Translations under genes and position numbers: made by a program
The notes under the pieces: model-generated
The model's database searches: none
What the model saw: the letters and a program-made list of their open reading frames with translations, nothing else
What the model was told of the DNA's origin: nothing
In this document: piece after piece, positions 10,204 through 18,490 of the stretch
How the letters are laid out: every line of letters starts with the position of its first letter
How positions within the stretch are numbered: the stretch's first letter is position 1
NCBI RefSeq assembly: GCF_029846175.1
Contig: NZ_JARWAC010000021.1
Span: forward strand, 1-64,000
Origin: Sphaerisporangium sp. TRM90804
GTDB taxonomy: Bacteria > Actinomycetota > Actinomycetes > Streptosporangiales > Streptosporangiaceae
Length of the DNA: 64,000 nucleotides
Reading direction: 5' to 3'

Positions 10204-11670
10204 GTGGGAGTCGGCGAGAGGGCCGTGGTCGCCGGGGGCGAGGCGGCCGAGACCGGCGCGGCGGTGCCGGGACGGGCACGCCTTCCCGGGTGGGCGCGGC
10301 GGTACCGCTCCCGGGCGATGGCCGCCGACCTCGGGTGCGGGCTGGTGGCGGGCGCCGCGGCGGTGCTGGTGCGGTTCGGGGAGGTCTCGCCGCACGTCAC
10401 GCCGTACCTGCTGCTGAGCCTGGTGCTGCCGGCCCTGTGGGTCGCGGTGGTGGGGCTCAACCGCGCCTACGAGGCGCGGCTGGTGGGCGTGGGGTCCGAG
10501 GAGTTCCGGCGGATCACCCAGTGCGGGTTCCTGCTCACCGCCGGGGTGGCGATCGCCGCCTACGTGACCAAGACCGATGTCGCCCGCGGGTACGTCGTCC
10601 TGGCGTTGCCGCTGATGACGCTGCTCACGCTCGCCTGCCGGTACGCCCTGCGCCGCAGGCTGCACGCCATGCGGGCGAGGGGCTCGTGCATGCGGCGCGT
10701 CGTGGCGGTCGGGCACCGGGCGGCCGTCGCCGACCTCACCCGCCGTTTCCGCCGGGAGCGCTACCACGGCATGGAGATCGTCGGGGCGTGCCTGCCGCGC
10801 GACGACGCCGCCGGGGAGGTCGAGGGCGTCCCGGTGCTCGGCGACTTCACCGACGTCCCGCTGGTCGTGGGCCAGGCCGGCGCCGACACCGTCGCCGTCC
10901 TGGCCTGCCCGGAGCTCGACGGCACCGCGCTGCGCCGCCTGGCGTGGCGGCTGGAGAAGACCCGCACCGACCTGGTGGTCGCGCCCGCCCTGATGGAGGT
11001 CGCGGGCCCGCGCACGACCATCAGGCCCGTGGCGGGCCTGCCGCTGCTGCACGTCGAGCATCCCGAGCTGGCCGGCCTGAGGCAGTTGCTGAAGAACGCC
11101 TTCGACCGCGTCGTGGCCGCCTGCGCGCTGGCCGTCCTGGCGCCCCTGCTGGCCGGGCTCGCGGTGGCGGTGCGGGCCACGAGCCCCGGGCCCGCGCTGT
11201 TCCGGCAGACCCGCGTCGGCAAGGACGGCGTGGAGTTCACCATCTACAAGCTGCGCACGATGGCCCGCGGCGCCGAGTGCCGGCGGGTCCACCTCGTGAG
11301 CGACCAGGACGGCCTGCTGTTCAAGATCAGGGACGATCCCCGGGTCACGCCGCTGGGCGGCCGCCTGCGGCGCCACTCCCTCGACGAGCTGCCCCAGCTC
11401 GTCAACGTGCTGCTCGGCCACATGTCCCTGGTCGGACCGCGCCCCCCGCTGCCCGAGGAGGTCGCCGGGTACGGCGACGACGTCCGCAGGCGTCTGGTGG
11501 TCCGGCCGGGGATGACCGGCCTGTGGCAGGTCAACGGCAGGTCCGACCTCTCGTGGGAGGAGTCGGTCCGGCTGGATCTCCGTTATGTCGAGAACTGGTC
11601 GCTCACGCTTGATCTTCAAATTCTCTGGAAGACCTGGTCCGCCGTGGCGCGAGGGTCGGGTGCCTACTAA
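10204..11670 (+). CDS. Polyprenyl-phosphate sugar-1-phosphate transferase (WbaP/CpsE type)
   Basis: Initiating enzyme of exopolysaccharide assembly; it loads a sugar-1-phosphate onto undecaprenyl phosphate at the membrane. In this 488-aa protein, hydrophobic segments between about residues 45 and 165 form the N-terminal membrane bundle and a Rossmann-like CoA_binding_3 region follows. The bacterial sugar transferase domain occupies about 297-485 (KNAFDRVVAACALAVLAP, TSPGPALFRQTRVGKDG, YKLRTM, DELPQLVNVLLGHMSLVGPR, RPGMTGLWQVNGRS). GTG 10204 is chosen because GGAGG (10194-10198) lies five bases before it; an upstream GTG at 10192 lacks a site. It opens the glycan locus at 10-35 kb and is followed by the sulfate-activation genes. 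The transferred sugar is not predictable from sequence. Confidence 0.92.
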   Translation: MGVGERAVVAGGEAAETGAAVPGRARLPGWARRYRSRAMAADLGCGLVAGAAAVLVRFGEVSPHVTPYLLLSLVLPALWVAVVGLNRAYEARLVGVGSEEFRRITQCGFLLTAGVAIAAYVTKTDVARGYVVLALPLMTLLTLACRYALRRRLHAMRARGSCMRRVVAVGHRAAVADLTRRFRRERYHGMEIVGACLPRDDAAGEVEGVPVLGDFTDVPLVVGQAGADTVAVLACPELDGTALRRLAWRLEKTRTDLVVAPALMEVAGPRTTIRPVAGLPLLHVEHPELAGLRQLLKNAFDRVVAACALAVLAPLLAGLAVAVRATSPGPALFRQTRVGKDGVEFTIYKLRTMARGAECRRVHLVSDQDGLLFKIRDDPRVTPLGGRLRRHSLDELPQLVNVLLGHMSLVGPRPPLPEEVAGYGDDVRRRLVVRPGMTGLWQVNGRSDLSWEESVRLDLRYVENWSLTLDLQILWKTWSAVARGSGAY

Positions 11671-11713
11671 CTTTGGGCGCAGTGGACTCAGCGCAGGCAT
11701 CGGGAAGGGCATC

Positions 11714-12490
11714 GTGACCATTCGTGACGACCACGCACTCGCCGCAGATCTCGCCACCGAGGCCGGCACGCGCCTGCTCGATCTCCGCTCCAGCATGGGG
11801 CACGCCGACTCCGCCGCCCTGCGCAAGGCCGGCGACCGCGAGGCCCACCTCTACCTGACCGAGTCGCTGGCCCGCCTGCGCCCGAGCGACTGCGTGCTGT
11901 CGGAGGAGGGCACGCACGACGAGCGGCTCGACCCGCGCCGCGCCACCGCCGAGCGGGTGTGGATCATCGACCCGCTCGACGGCACCCGCGAGTTCGGCGA
12001 GGAGGGCCGTGCCGACTGGGCGGTCCACGTCGCCCTGTGGCAGCGGGGCGACGACGGCGGCGCCCTGGCCGCCGGTGCCGTGGCGCTCCCGGCCCAGGGG
12101 AAGACCCTCACCACCGCCGCGCCGCCCACGCTCGCCGCGCCCCGCGAGGGGCGCGTCCGCATCGCCGTCAGCCGCACCCGTCCCCCGGAGTTCGTCAGGA
12201 AGCTGGCCTTCCTCATCGGGGCCGATCTGGTGCCGATCGGCTCGGCCGGCGCGAAGATCGCCGCCGTGCTCACCGGCCAGGTCGAAGCATACGTTCACGG
12301 GGGCGGGCAGTACGAGTGGGACTCTGCGGCGCCGGCCGCCGTGGCGCTCGCCGCGGGCGCCCACGCCAGCCGCATCGACGGCTCGGCGCTGGCCTACAAC
12401 CAAAGCAACCCCTCGCTGCCGGATATTGTTGTCTGTCTACCGGATCTGGCGCCGACGCTGCTCGCCGGCATCCGTGAGGTCCACCGTTGA
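11714..12490 (+). CDS. cysQ: 3'(2'),5'-bisphosphate nucleotidase (PAP phosphatase)
   Basis: Inositol-monophosphatase-fold enzyme of 258 aa that dephosphorylates PAP, the inhibitory by-product of sulfotransferases, and/or PAPS. Metal-binding motifs are GDREAH (about 40), the EEG motif, WIIDPLDGTREFGE (about 83-96) and WDSAAPAAV (about 202). Start GTG 11714 is preferred because upstream in-frame codons overlap the preceding gene. It is 35 bp upstream of cysD. The grouping with cysD and cysN and with three sulfotransferases in the same region suggests that it serves PAPS-dependent sulfation. Confidence 0.9.
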   Translation: MTIRDDHALAADLATEAGTRLLDLRSSMGHADSAALRKAGDREAHLYLTESLARLRPSDCVLSEEGTHDERLDPRRATAERVWIIDPLDGTREFGEEGRADWAVHVALWQRGDDGGALAAGAVALPAQGKTLTTAAPPTLAAPREGRVRIAVSRTRPPEFVRKLAFLIGADLVPIGSAGAKIAAVLTGQVEAYVHGGGQYEWDSAAPAAVALAAGAHASRIDGSALAYNQSNPSLPDIVVCLPDLAPTLLAGIREVHR

Positions 12491-12525
12491 CCATCGCCGC
12501 GCTATAGCTTCCGGAGGAAGAGGAG

Positions 12526-13440
12526 ATGCTGCAGAGCGACTACACCACGTCGCAGCTTGACGTGCTCGAGGCCGAGGCCATCCACATCATGCGTGAGGTG
12601 GCCGCGGAGTTCGAGCGCCCGTGTCTGCTCTTCTCCGGCGGCAAGGACTCCATCGTCATGCTGCGCATCGCCGAGAAGGCTTTCTGGCCCGCCCCGATCC
12701 CCTTTCCCCTGATGCACGTCGACACCGGCCACAACTTCCACGAGGTCATCGACTTCCGTGACCGCCGGGTGGCCGAGCTGGGCGCCCGTCTCGTCGTGGC
12801 GTCGGTGCAGGCGTCCATCGACGCCGGGCGGGTGGTGGAGGAGACCGGGCGGCGCGCCAGCCGCAACCGCCTGCAGACCACCACGCTGCTCGACGCCATC
12901 GAGGAGCACGAGTTCGACGCCGTCTTCGGCGGCGCCCGCCGCGACGAGGAGAAGGCCCGCGCCAAGGAGCGCGTGTTCTCCTTCCGCGACGAATTCGGCC
13001 AGTGGGATCCGAAGAACCAGCGGCCCGAGCTGTGGAACCTCTACAACGCCCGCATCCGCAAGGGCGAGCACATCCGGGTCTTCCCGCTGTCCAACTGGAC
13101 CGAGCTCGACATCTGGGACTACATCCGGCGCGAGCGCATCGAGATCCCCTCGATCTACTTCGCCCACACCCGCAAGGTGTTCGAGCGCGACGGCATGCTG
13201 CTCGCCGAGCACGAGGTCGTCAACCGCGGCGACGACGAGCCGGTCTTCGAGACGGTCGTCCGCTACCGCACCGTCGGCGACATGACCTGCACGGGCGCCG
13301 TGCAGTCCGCCGCCGCCACCGTCGAGGAGATCATCTCCGAGATCGCCGCCACCCGCATCACCGAGCGGGGCGCCACGCGCGCCGACGACCGCACGTCCGA
13401 GGCCGCCATGGAGGACCGCAAGAAGGAGGGCTACTTCTGA
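12526..13440 (+). CDS. cysD: Sulfate adenylyltransferase subunit 2
   Basis: Catalytic PP-loop subunit of ATP sulfurylase, making APS from sulfate and ATP. This 304-aa protein has the PP-motif FSGGKDSIVML (36-46), LMHVDTGHNFHEVI, GGARRDEEKARAKER and NWTELDIWDYI. The ATG has GGAAGAGGAG before it. The stop codon overlaps the start of an 18-codon reading frame that leads into cysN. No cysH or sulfite reductase follows, so APS made here is more likely destined for PAPS and sulfation than for reduction; this is an inference. Confidence 0.96.
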   Translation: MLQSDYTTSQLDVLEAEAIHIMREVAAEFERPCLLFSGGKDSIVMLRIAEKAFWPAPIPFPLMHVDTGHNFHEVIDFRDRRVAELGARLVVASVQASIDAGRVVEETGRRASRNRLQTTTLLDAIEEHEFDAVFGGARRDEEKARAKERVFSFRDEFGQWDPKNQRPELWNLYNARIRKGEHIRVFPLSNWTELDIWDYIRRERIEIPSIYFAHTRKVFERDGMLLAEHEVVNRGDDEPVFETVVRYRTVGDMTCTGAVQSAAATVEEIISEIAATRITERGATRADDRTSEAAMEDRKKEGYF

Positions 13441-13496
13441 TGGCCCCGACGATCGCGCCTCCCGTCCGCCGCACGACCGATGGAGAGCAGTTTTGA
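13440..13496 (+). CDS. 18-codon frame bridging cysD and cysN (minicistron or displaced CysN N-terminus)
   Basis: An ATG overlapping the cysD stop (TGATG at 13438-13442) opens an 18-residue frame, MAPTIAPPVRRTTDGEQF, whose TGA again overlaps the cysN ATG (TGATG at 13494-13498). The peptide resembles the short variable leader that many actinobacterial CysN proteins carry before LRFATAGSVDDGKST. Joining it to CysN would need a -1 shift at the run of four T (13491-13494). It may be a coupling minicistron, a programmed frameshift or a one-base sequence error. It is too short to be certain that it is translated. Confidence 0.45.
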   Translation: MAPTIAPPVRRTTDGEQF

Positions 13497-14758
13497 TGGA
13501 CATCCTGCGTTTCGCCACCGCGGGCTCGGTCGACGACGGCAAGTCGACGCTGATCGGCCGGCTGCTCTTCGACTCGAAGGCGATCTTCGAAGACCAGCTC
13601 GAAGCCGTGGAACGTACTAGCCGCGACCGCGGCACCGAGTACACCGACCTGTCGCTGCTGACCGACGGCCTGCGGGCCGAGCGCGAGCAGGGCATCACGA
13701 TCGACGTCGCCTACCGCTACTTCGCGACGCCGAAGCGGAAGTTCATCATCGCCGACACCCCGGGGCACATCCAGTACACCCGCAACATGGTGACCGGCGC
13801 CTCCACGGCCGACCTCGCGATCGTCCTGATCGACGCGCGCAAGGGCGTGGTGGAGCAGTCGCGCCGCCACGCGTTCCTGACGACCCTGCTGCGCGTGCCG
13901 CACGTCGTGCTCGCGGTGAACAAGATGGACCTCGTCGACTACTCGCGGGAGCGTTTCGACGAGATCCGCGAGGAGTTCACGGCGTTCGCCGCCAAGCTGA
14001 ACATCCCCGACCTGACCTTCATCCCGATCTCCGCGCTGCACGGCGACAACGTGGTCTCCCGCTCGGAGAACATGCCGTGGTACCAGGGCACGTCCCTGCT
14101 GCACCACCTGGAGAACCTGCACATCGCCTCCGACCGCAACCTGGTCGACGTGCGCTTCCCGGTGCAGTACGTCATCCGCCCGCAGCGGGCGACCGACCCC
14201 GCGTTCCACGACTACCGGGGGTACGCCGGCCAGATGGCGGGCGGGGTGCTCAAGCCGGGCGACGAGGTCCTGCACCTGCCGTCCGGTCTGACCACGCGGG
14301 TGGCGGGCATCGACACCTTCGCCGAGCCGGTGGAGGAGGCGTTCCCCCCGATGTCGGTCACCCTGCGGTTCGAGGACGACATCGACATCTCGCGGGGCGA
14401 CATGATCTGCCGCCCCAACAACAGGCCGCAGGTCGCCCAGGAGATCCAGGCCATGGTGTGCTGGATGGCCGACGGCGCGAAGCTGGCGGCCCGCACCAAG
14501 CTGGTCATCAAGCACACCACGCGCACGGCGCGCGCCCTCGTCCGCGACCTGCACTACCGCCTGGACGTCAACACCCTGCACCGCGACGAGGCCGCGACCG
14601 ATCTCGGCCTGAACGAGATCGGCCGGGTGTCCCTGCGCGTCACCCAGCCCCTGTTCGTCGACGACTACGCCAGAAACCGCCTCACCGGCGGTTTCATCCT
14701 CATCGACGAGGCCACCAACACGACGGTGGCCGCCGGCATGATCGTCGAGGCCCGCTGA
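13496..14758 (+). CDS. cysN: Sulfate adenylyltransferase subunit 1 (GTPase)
   Basis: Regulatory GTPase of ATP sulfurylase; GTP hydrolysis drives APS formation by CysD. The 420-aa EF-Tu-like protein has the P-loop GSVDDGKST (10-18), EREQGITIDVAYR, DTPGH (about 88) and NKMD (about 142), followed by two beta-barrel domains. It carries no APS kinase fusion at the C-terminus; cysC is a separate gene at 34.5 kb. It begins immediately after the 18-codon bridging frame. A hairpin follows 27 bp after the stop. Confidence 0.96.
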   Translation: MDILRFATAGSVDDGKSTLIGRLLFDSKAIFEDQLEAVERTSRDRGTEYTDLSLLTDGLRAEREQGITIDVAYRYFATPKRKFIIADTPGHIQYTRNMVTGASTADLAIVLIDARKGVVEQSRRHAFLTTLLRVPHVVLAVNKMDLVDYSRERFDEIREEFTAFAAKLNIPDLTFIPISALHGDNVVSRSENMPWYQGTSLLHHLENLHIASDRNLVDVRFPVQYVIRPQRATDPAFHDYRGYAGQMAGGVLKPGDEVLHLPSGLTTRVAGIDTFAEPVEEAFPPMSVTLRFEDDIDISRGDMICRPNNRPQVAQEIQAMVCWMADGAKLAARTKLVIKHTTRTARALVRDLHYRLDVNTLHRDEAATDLGLNEIGRVSLRVTQPLFVDDYARNRLTGGFILIDEATNTTVAAGMIVEAR

Positions 14759-14785
14759 CGCCGTAACGCCCGCTGATGCCGTTAG

Positions 14786-14812
14786 GGCGAGGCCCCCGAA
14801 CCGGGCCTCGCC
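14786..14812 (+). terminator. Hairpin after cysN
   Basis: Perfect 10-bp inverted repeat GGCGAGGCCC (14786-14795) and GGGCCTCGCC (14803-14812) with a 7-base loop. It probably ends the cysQ-cysD-cysN transcript. The remainder of the gap to the next gene (to 14981) shows no other feature. Confidence 0.65.
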
Positions 14813-14981
14813 TTCGGGGCGGGCCGTGTCTCCGGGGCCTGACGCCGCTCTTCCGTCCGCGAACCGAGCATCGGCCTGATCGAGTCCGTCGGGCGATAGG
14901 CTTCCGGCTCGCGCGTGATGAGAAACCCCAGGGCTGGCGGACACCGTCGGTCGCCTTGTGTCGAAGGGCGAGCGGGAGACG

Positions 14982-15623
14982 ATGAGCACGGAAGATCGAA
15001 TCGAGCGGTCCCGGCTGCTCTACGAACAGTTCGTGTTCGGCGGCGACGCCACCGCGCTAGTGAGCGCGGGGCGAGAGCTCGACGCGGTCGAGGCCGATCT
15101 CACCTTGGCCCGTGGCCGGGTGATGCACGGCCGGTTCCTCGCGGAGGGATATGAGGATCCGCGTGAGTTGCCGTCGTTCGAGCACGCGGCACAGCTCTAC
15201 GAGACGCTCGGCGACGTTCGCGGCGTGGCCGAGTCGCTGTTCTGGGTCGGCATCTTCCACCAGGTGGTGCGGCGAGACGACGACGCCGCGGTTCCCGTGT
15301 TCGAGCGGTCCCGGGAGTTCGCCGCGCAGGTCGCGGACCCGCGCATACTGTCCTACGTGCTCCGGCACCTCGGCATCGCCGCGCACGCCCGGGGCCGGTT
15401 GGACGATGCTCGCGCGTGGCTGGAGGAGTCGGTGCGGCTTCGCCGGCAGCTCGGCCTCCTGCCCGGTGTCGCCGCGAACATGGTCGGGCTGGCGTACATC
15501 GCCGCCGCGCAGGGCCGCCGCGACGACGCGGTGGCGCTGCTGGACGAAGCCGGCACCATCGCCGAGTCCACCGGCGCCCACGGCATCACCCGGCAGGTCG
15601 AGGAAGCGCGAACCTCCCTGTAG
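14982..15623 (+). CDS. Small TPR-repeat protein
   Basis: This 213-aa protein appears all-helical, with tetratricopeptide-like repeats from about residue 65 onward (SFEHAAQLYETLGDVRGVAESLFWVG, DPRILSYVLRHLGIAAHARGRLDD, GVAANMVGLAYIAAAQGRRDD). No catalytic motif, signal peptide or membrane segment is seen. TPR folds mediate protein-protein contacts; the partner is unknown. ATG 14982 (MSTEDR) has GGGAGAC before it. It lies between the sulfate-activation genes and RidA without obvious functional linkage. Confidence 0.75.
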   Translation: MSTEDRIERSRLLYEQFVFGGDATALVSAGRELDAVEADLTLARGRVMHGRFLAEGYEDPRELPSFEHAAQLYETLGDVRGVAESLFWVGIFHQVVRRDDDAAVPVFERSREFAAQVADPRILSYVLRHLGIAAHARGRLDDARAWLEESVRLRRQLGLLPGVAANMVGLAYIAAAQGRRDDAVALLDEAGTIAESTGAHGITRQVEEARTSL

Positions 15624-15738
15624 AAGGCGTCTGCTCCGGAGTTTCCTCTCGCGATCGATCGCCCGGCCGCAGGCCTTCCAGTGGCGTATCCCTGAAAAGG
15701 GGGTGCGTTGCCAACGGCGATGGGCGAAGATCCGCGTC

Positions 15739-16140
15739 ATGGCCGAGACTCCGCTGGAAACCATCACCCACAATCCGACCGAGGGCGTGTACGCCGCCGT
15801 CGGCGACTACGTCCACGCTTTGGAGGTCCGCAACGCCCAACGGCTGCTCTTCGTCTCCGGAACCATGGGCCTCGAAGCCTCGGGCGCGGCCGGTGCCGGC
15901 CTCTCCCGGCAGCTCGAACTGATCTGGTCGAACCTGCGCACCATCCTGGCCTCGGCCGACATGACCGTCGACAACATCGTCCGACTCACCAGCTACCTGC
16001 GCGACCCCTCCTACACCGGCCCCAACGCGGAGGCCAGAACGGCGGCCCTTGGCGGTCGCGCCATCCCCACCACCGCGATCGTCGTCCAGACCCTCGCGAC
16101 CGACTGGCTCGTAGAAATAGAAGTAATCGCCGCAGCCTGA
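15739..16140 (+). CDS. RidA/YjgF family protein
   Basis: A 133-aa RidA-fold protein (LLFVSGTMGLEASG, QLELIWSNLRTILASADM, DNIVRLTSYLRD, TTAIVVQTLATDWLVEIEVIAAA). Archetypal RidA deaminates reactive enamine/imine intermediates of PLP enzymes. The catalytic Arg is normally in a motif around R-x-A/C-V; here the corresponding IPTTAIVV segment lacks that Arg, so this member may belong to a non-RidA subgroup. ATG 15739 is chosen because the frame upstream overlaps the TPR gene. No operon partner is visible. Confidence 0.85.
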   Translation: MAETPLETITHNPTEGVYAAVGDYVHALEVRNAQRLLFVSGTMGLEASGAAGAGLSRQLELIWSNLRTILASADMTVDNIVRLTSYLRDPSYTGPNAEARTAALGGRAIPTTAIVVQTLATDWLVEIEVIAAA

Positions 16141-16382
16141 CCGAACGGCCAGGCAAATGGGCTTCGCCTTCGGCTCAGCAGTATTCCTGCGGCCTGACGG
16201 CTCCCCTGCCCCGGGCGCCCACCTGCTTCGTCGGATAGCGGGGGACAGGCCGCAGAAGCCCCCTCCCCGAATGCCGCCGCAGCGTCCCGCGACACCCGGC
16301 CGGCCGGTTCCGCTGTTTCTCGCATAGGTGCCGTGGCGGTCCCGGTAGGCTCCCGAGTCGCGCAAGAGACCAGGGAGGCCGT

Positions 16383-16556
16383 CTGACGGACGGGGTGCGC
16401 GAGTTCGTCGAGATCGAGCGCACCGTACACGGCCAGGAGTCCGGCACCGCCGTCCAGGACGACCTCGACACCTTCGCCCAATCTCTCGGCGTCCCCTTGA
16501 CCCGCACAAGCGACACCTACGACTCCCTGGTGCGCGCCGCACTGCCCACGGCCTAG
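16383..16556 (+). pseudogene. Remnant resembling the C-terminus of a CYTH / class IV adenylate-cyclase protein
   Basis: An open frame of about 57 codons ends at 16556 and reads REFVEIERTVHGQESG, LDTFAQSLGVPLTRTS and DTYDSLVRAA. This resembles the C-terminal helix and final strand of CYTH-domain proteins (the FVEIE strand, the paired helix, and a terminal TYD/YSDLL-like motif). The N-terminal two thirds, including the ExExK motif, is absent. A start at GTG 16395 is possible, but the frame runs tail-to-tail into the kinase-like gene on the other strand. The family call is a tentative pattern judgement. Confidence 0.35.
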
Positions 16557-17152
16557 AACAGCGCGACGGCATCCGACCCGGTGAGGTCTGGATCAAGCCT
16601 TTCGGGTGGTGGGTCGGCTGGAAGAGTGCACCAGACGGTCTGGCCGGGGCCGTGGGGGTTGGGGTGGGAGCCCCAGTGGCCGTTGGAGAGCAGGTCGACG
16701 ATGGCCAGGCCCCGGCCGCCCTCGGGGAGCAGGATGGCCAGGTCGCGGCCGTCCTGGGTGACGAGGAAGGCCGGGTCCATCCGGATGTGGGGGTGGTCGG
16801 CGGTCAGGCCGGTGTCGGTGACCTCCACGCGGAGGCGGTCGTCCTGGGTGGACAGGCGGAGGGTCAAGGGGGCGGAGAACGTCGTGTCGAGGGCCGCTCC
16901 GTGGGGCGCGTTGAGGCCGGGTCCTTGAGGGGCGTGGGGAGTCGTTTCGCGGGGTGCTTCGTGGGGCGGGGCGGCGGCTACGTCGTGGTGGGCGTGTTTG
17001 ACGGCGTTGGTCACCAGCTCTGAGACGGCCAGGCGGACGTGCTCGTACGCCGGGTGGTCCTGGCCGAGCCAGTCGCTTACCTCGGCGCGGGCGCGGGCGG
17101 CGCATTCGGGATTGCTGGGCAGGCGGAGTTCTCTGAACGTATCCGGCGCCAT
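16553..17152 (-). CDS. ATP-binding anti-sigma-factor-like protein (HATPase_c, RsbW type)
   Basis: A 199-aa GHKL-fold protein with the N-box ELVTNAVKHA (about 45-54), the G1 motif VTDTG near 112 and the G2 region GGRGLAIVDLL near 145. Such proteins act as anti-sigma kinases or as partners of XRE/DUF397 regulators in actinomycetes. A Pro/Ala/His-rich insertion of about 35 residues (about 56-90) separates the N-box strand from the next strand, which is unusual for the family. It is divergent from the XRE gene at 17390, with a 237-bp shared promoter region. Its stop overlaps the plus-strand CYTH-like remnant. Confidence 0.85.
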   Translation of the reverse strand: MAPDTFRELRLPSNPECAARARAEVSDWLGQDHPAYEHVRLAVSELVTNAVKHAHHDVAAAPPHEAPRETTPHAPQGPGLNAPHGAALDTTFSAPLTLRLSTQDDRLRVEVTDTGLTADHPHIRMDPAFLVTQDGRDLAILLPEGGRGLAIVDLLSNGHWGSHPNPHGPGQTVWCTLPADPPPERLDPDLTGSDAVALF

Positions 17153-17389
17153 TGGCGTGCCTTTCCCGGGAGGGTTCCGGTTGAATTCGAAATTCGCTCG
17201 GCACGGTCGTCCGAGGCGCCGCGCGTGACGTCGGCGCGGTCCTCATACGGTGGCAAGAAATCGGGGACCCGGAATGCCGATCGGCGTCCGCACTGCGTTC
17301 ACAGTCGCGTGAAACCGCTCGCGCGATCAGGTGAAAGCCCTGGATAATCGCTGGGACGCGGTGTCAGGCGGCGAGAGAGGAGCCCGGAG

Positions 17390-18226
17390 ATGAGCGTCCC
17401 CCTGGAACCGGATCCGTCCATATCCCCGCGCATTCAGTTCGGTACAGAACTACGCAAATTCCGACTTCTCTCAGGATTCACCCAGCGAAAACTCGGCGCC
17501 GCCATACACCTGTCGGTCAGCCAGCTCAGCATGATCGAGAACGGCCACCGCTCACCCAGCATCGAACTGGCCCGACAGGTCGACGAGACCCTCGGCCTCG
17601 GCACGGCCCTCACCGGCCTCCTCGACCGCCTCAACCGCGCGGCAGCCCAGCTCCCCCAGTGGTTCCGCCCCTGGCTGGACTTCGAGCGCGAGGCCGAGAC
17701 GCTGTACATCTGGGAGCTGTCCATGGTTCCCGGCCTGCTCCAGACGGAGGGGTACGCACGAGCACTGATCAGCAATGAGCCGGGCGTGTCCGTTGAGCAG
17801 ATCGAGGAGCGCATCGCGGCTCGACTCGATCGGCAGACGATTCTCCAGAGGTCCCGGCCGCCCGTGTTGAGTGTGGTGCTGGATGAAAGCGTTCTGCACA
17901 GGCCGGTAGGCGGCCCCCACGTGATGCTCGCCCAGATGGACCATCTCCTTTCGATGGGCGACAACTCCTGCATCTCACTTCACGTGCTCCCGTACGAGGC
18001 TTACAGCACCGTCGGCTTGCTCGGAGGATTCGTTGTCGCCGACATGCCTGGAGGCGCACCAGCCGTGGCCTATATCGACTCCCAAAGCACGGAGGATCGA
18101 GTAAGTGGTGGGCGAGAGGAGGTGCGAGGGCTAGCATTCAGGCACGGCGTGATTCGGGGAGACGCCCTGTCCCGGCGCGCGTCACTCGACATGATCAAGG
18201 AGACGAGGCGGAAATGGACGACGTGA
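17390..18226 (+). CDS. XRE-family regulator with DUF5753 (WhiJ-like)
   Basis: A 278-aa protein. Residues about 17-72 are an XRE helix-turn-helix (FTQRKLGAAIHLSVSQLSMI, ENGHRSPS). Residues about 90-270 are DUF5753 (ETLYIWELSMVPGLLQTEGYARA, LDESVLHRPVGG, YIDSQSTEDRV). In Streptomyces such proteins (WhiJ and relatives) regulate development and antibiotic production together with a small DUF397 partner. The downstream DUF397 gene overlaps its 3' end by 13 nt. The 237-bp upstream gap contains a GAATT/AATTC palindrome around 17183-17195, a possible operator. Confidence 0.92.
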   Translation: MSVPLEPDPSISPRIQFGTELRKFRLLSGFTQRKLGAAIHLSVSQLSMIENGHRSPSIELARQVDETLGLGTALTGLLDRLNRAAAQLPQWFRPWLDFEREAETLYIWELSMVPGLLQTEGYARALISNEPGVSVEQIEERIAARLDRQTILQRSRPPVLSVVLDESVLHRPVGGPHVMLAQMDHLLSMGDNSCISLHVLPYEAYSTVGLLGGFVVADMPGGAPAVAYIDSQSTEDRVSGGREEVRGLAFRHGVIRGDALSRRASLDMIKETRRKWTT

Positions 18227-18423
18227 CCGACGAACTGGGTCAGGCCCGTTGGCGGAAGTCCAGCTTCTCCGGTGGCGACGGAAGTAACTGCGTCGAGGTA
18301 GCCCACCTGGCCGGTGGTAAGGCCCTGCGTGACAGCAAGAACCGCACCGGTCCCGTCCTCCTGGTGCCCCACGCCGAGTGGACCGCCTTCCTCGACGACC
18401 TGAGGACGGGACGCTCCGCCTGA
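18214..18423 (+). CDS. DUF397 small protein
   Basis: A 69-aa DUF397 protein with the signature WRKSSFSGGDGSNCVEVA near the N-terminus and the ending VPHAEWTAFLDDLRTG. DUF397 proteins are cognate small partners (antitoxin-like or modulators) of adjacent XRE-DUF5753 regulators. ATG 18214 lies inside the end of the XRE gene, giving a 13-nt overlap and probable translational coupling. A convergent terminator follows. Confidence 0.92.
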   Translation: MDDVTDELGQARWRKSSFSGGDGSNCVEVAHLAGGKALRDSKNRTGPVLLVPHAEWTAFLDDLRTGRSA

Positions 18424-18449
18424 CCCCTCAGGATCCACGGTGGTTCACC

Positions 18450-18478
18450 GAAGCCCTCCGGCCCATTCTGAGGGCTTC
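18450..18478. terminator. Convergent terminator hairpin
   Basis: Perfect 9-bp inverted repeat GAAGCCCTC (18450-18458) and GAGGGCTTC (18470-18478) with an 11-base loop. It lies between the plus-strand DUF397 gene and the end of the minus-strand GntR gene, so it can serve both. Confidence 0.65.
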
Positions 18479-18490
18479 GCGATGCCGTGG

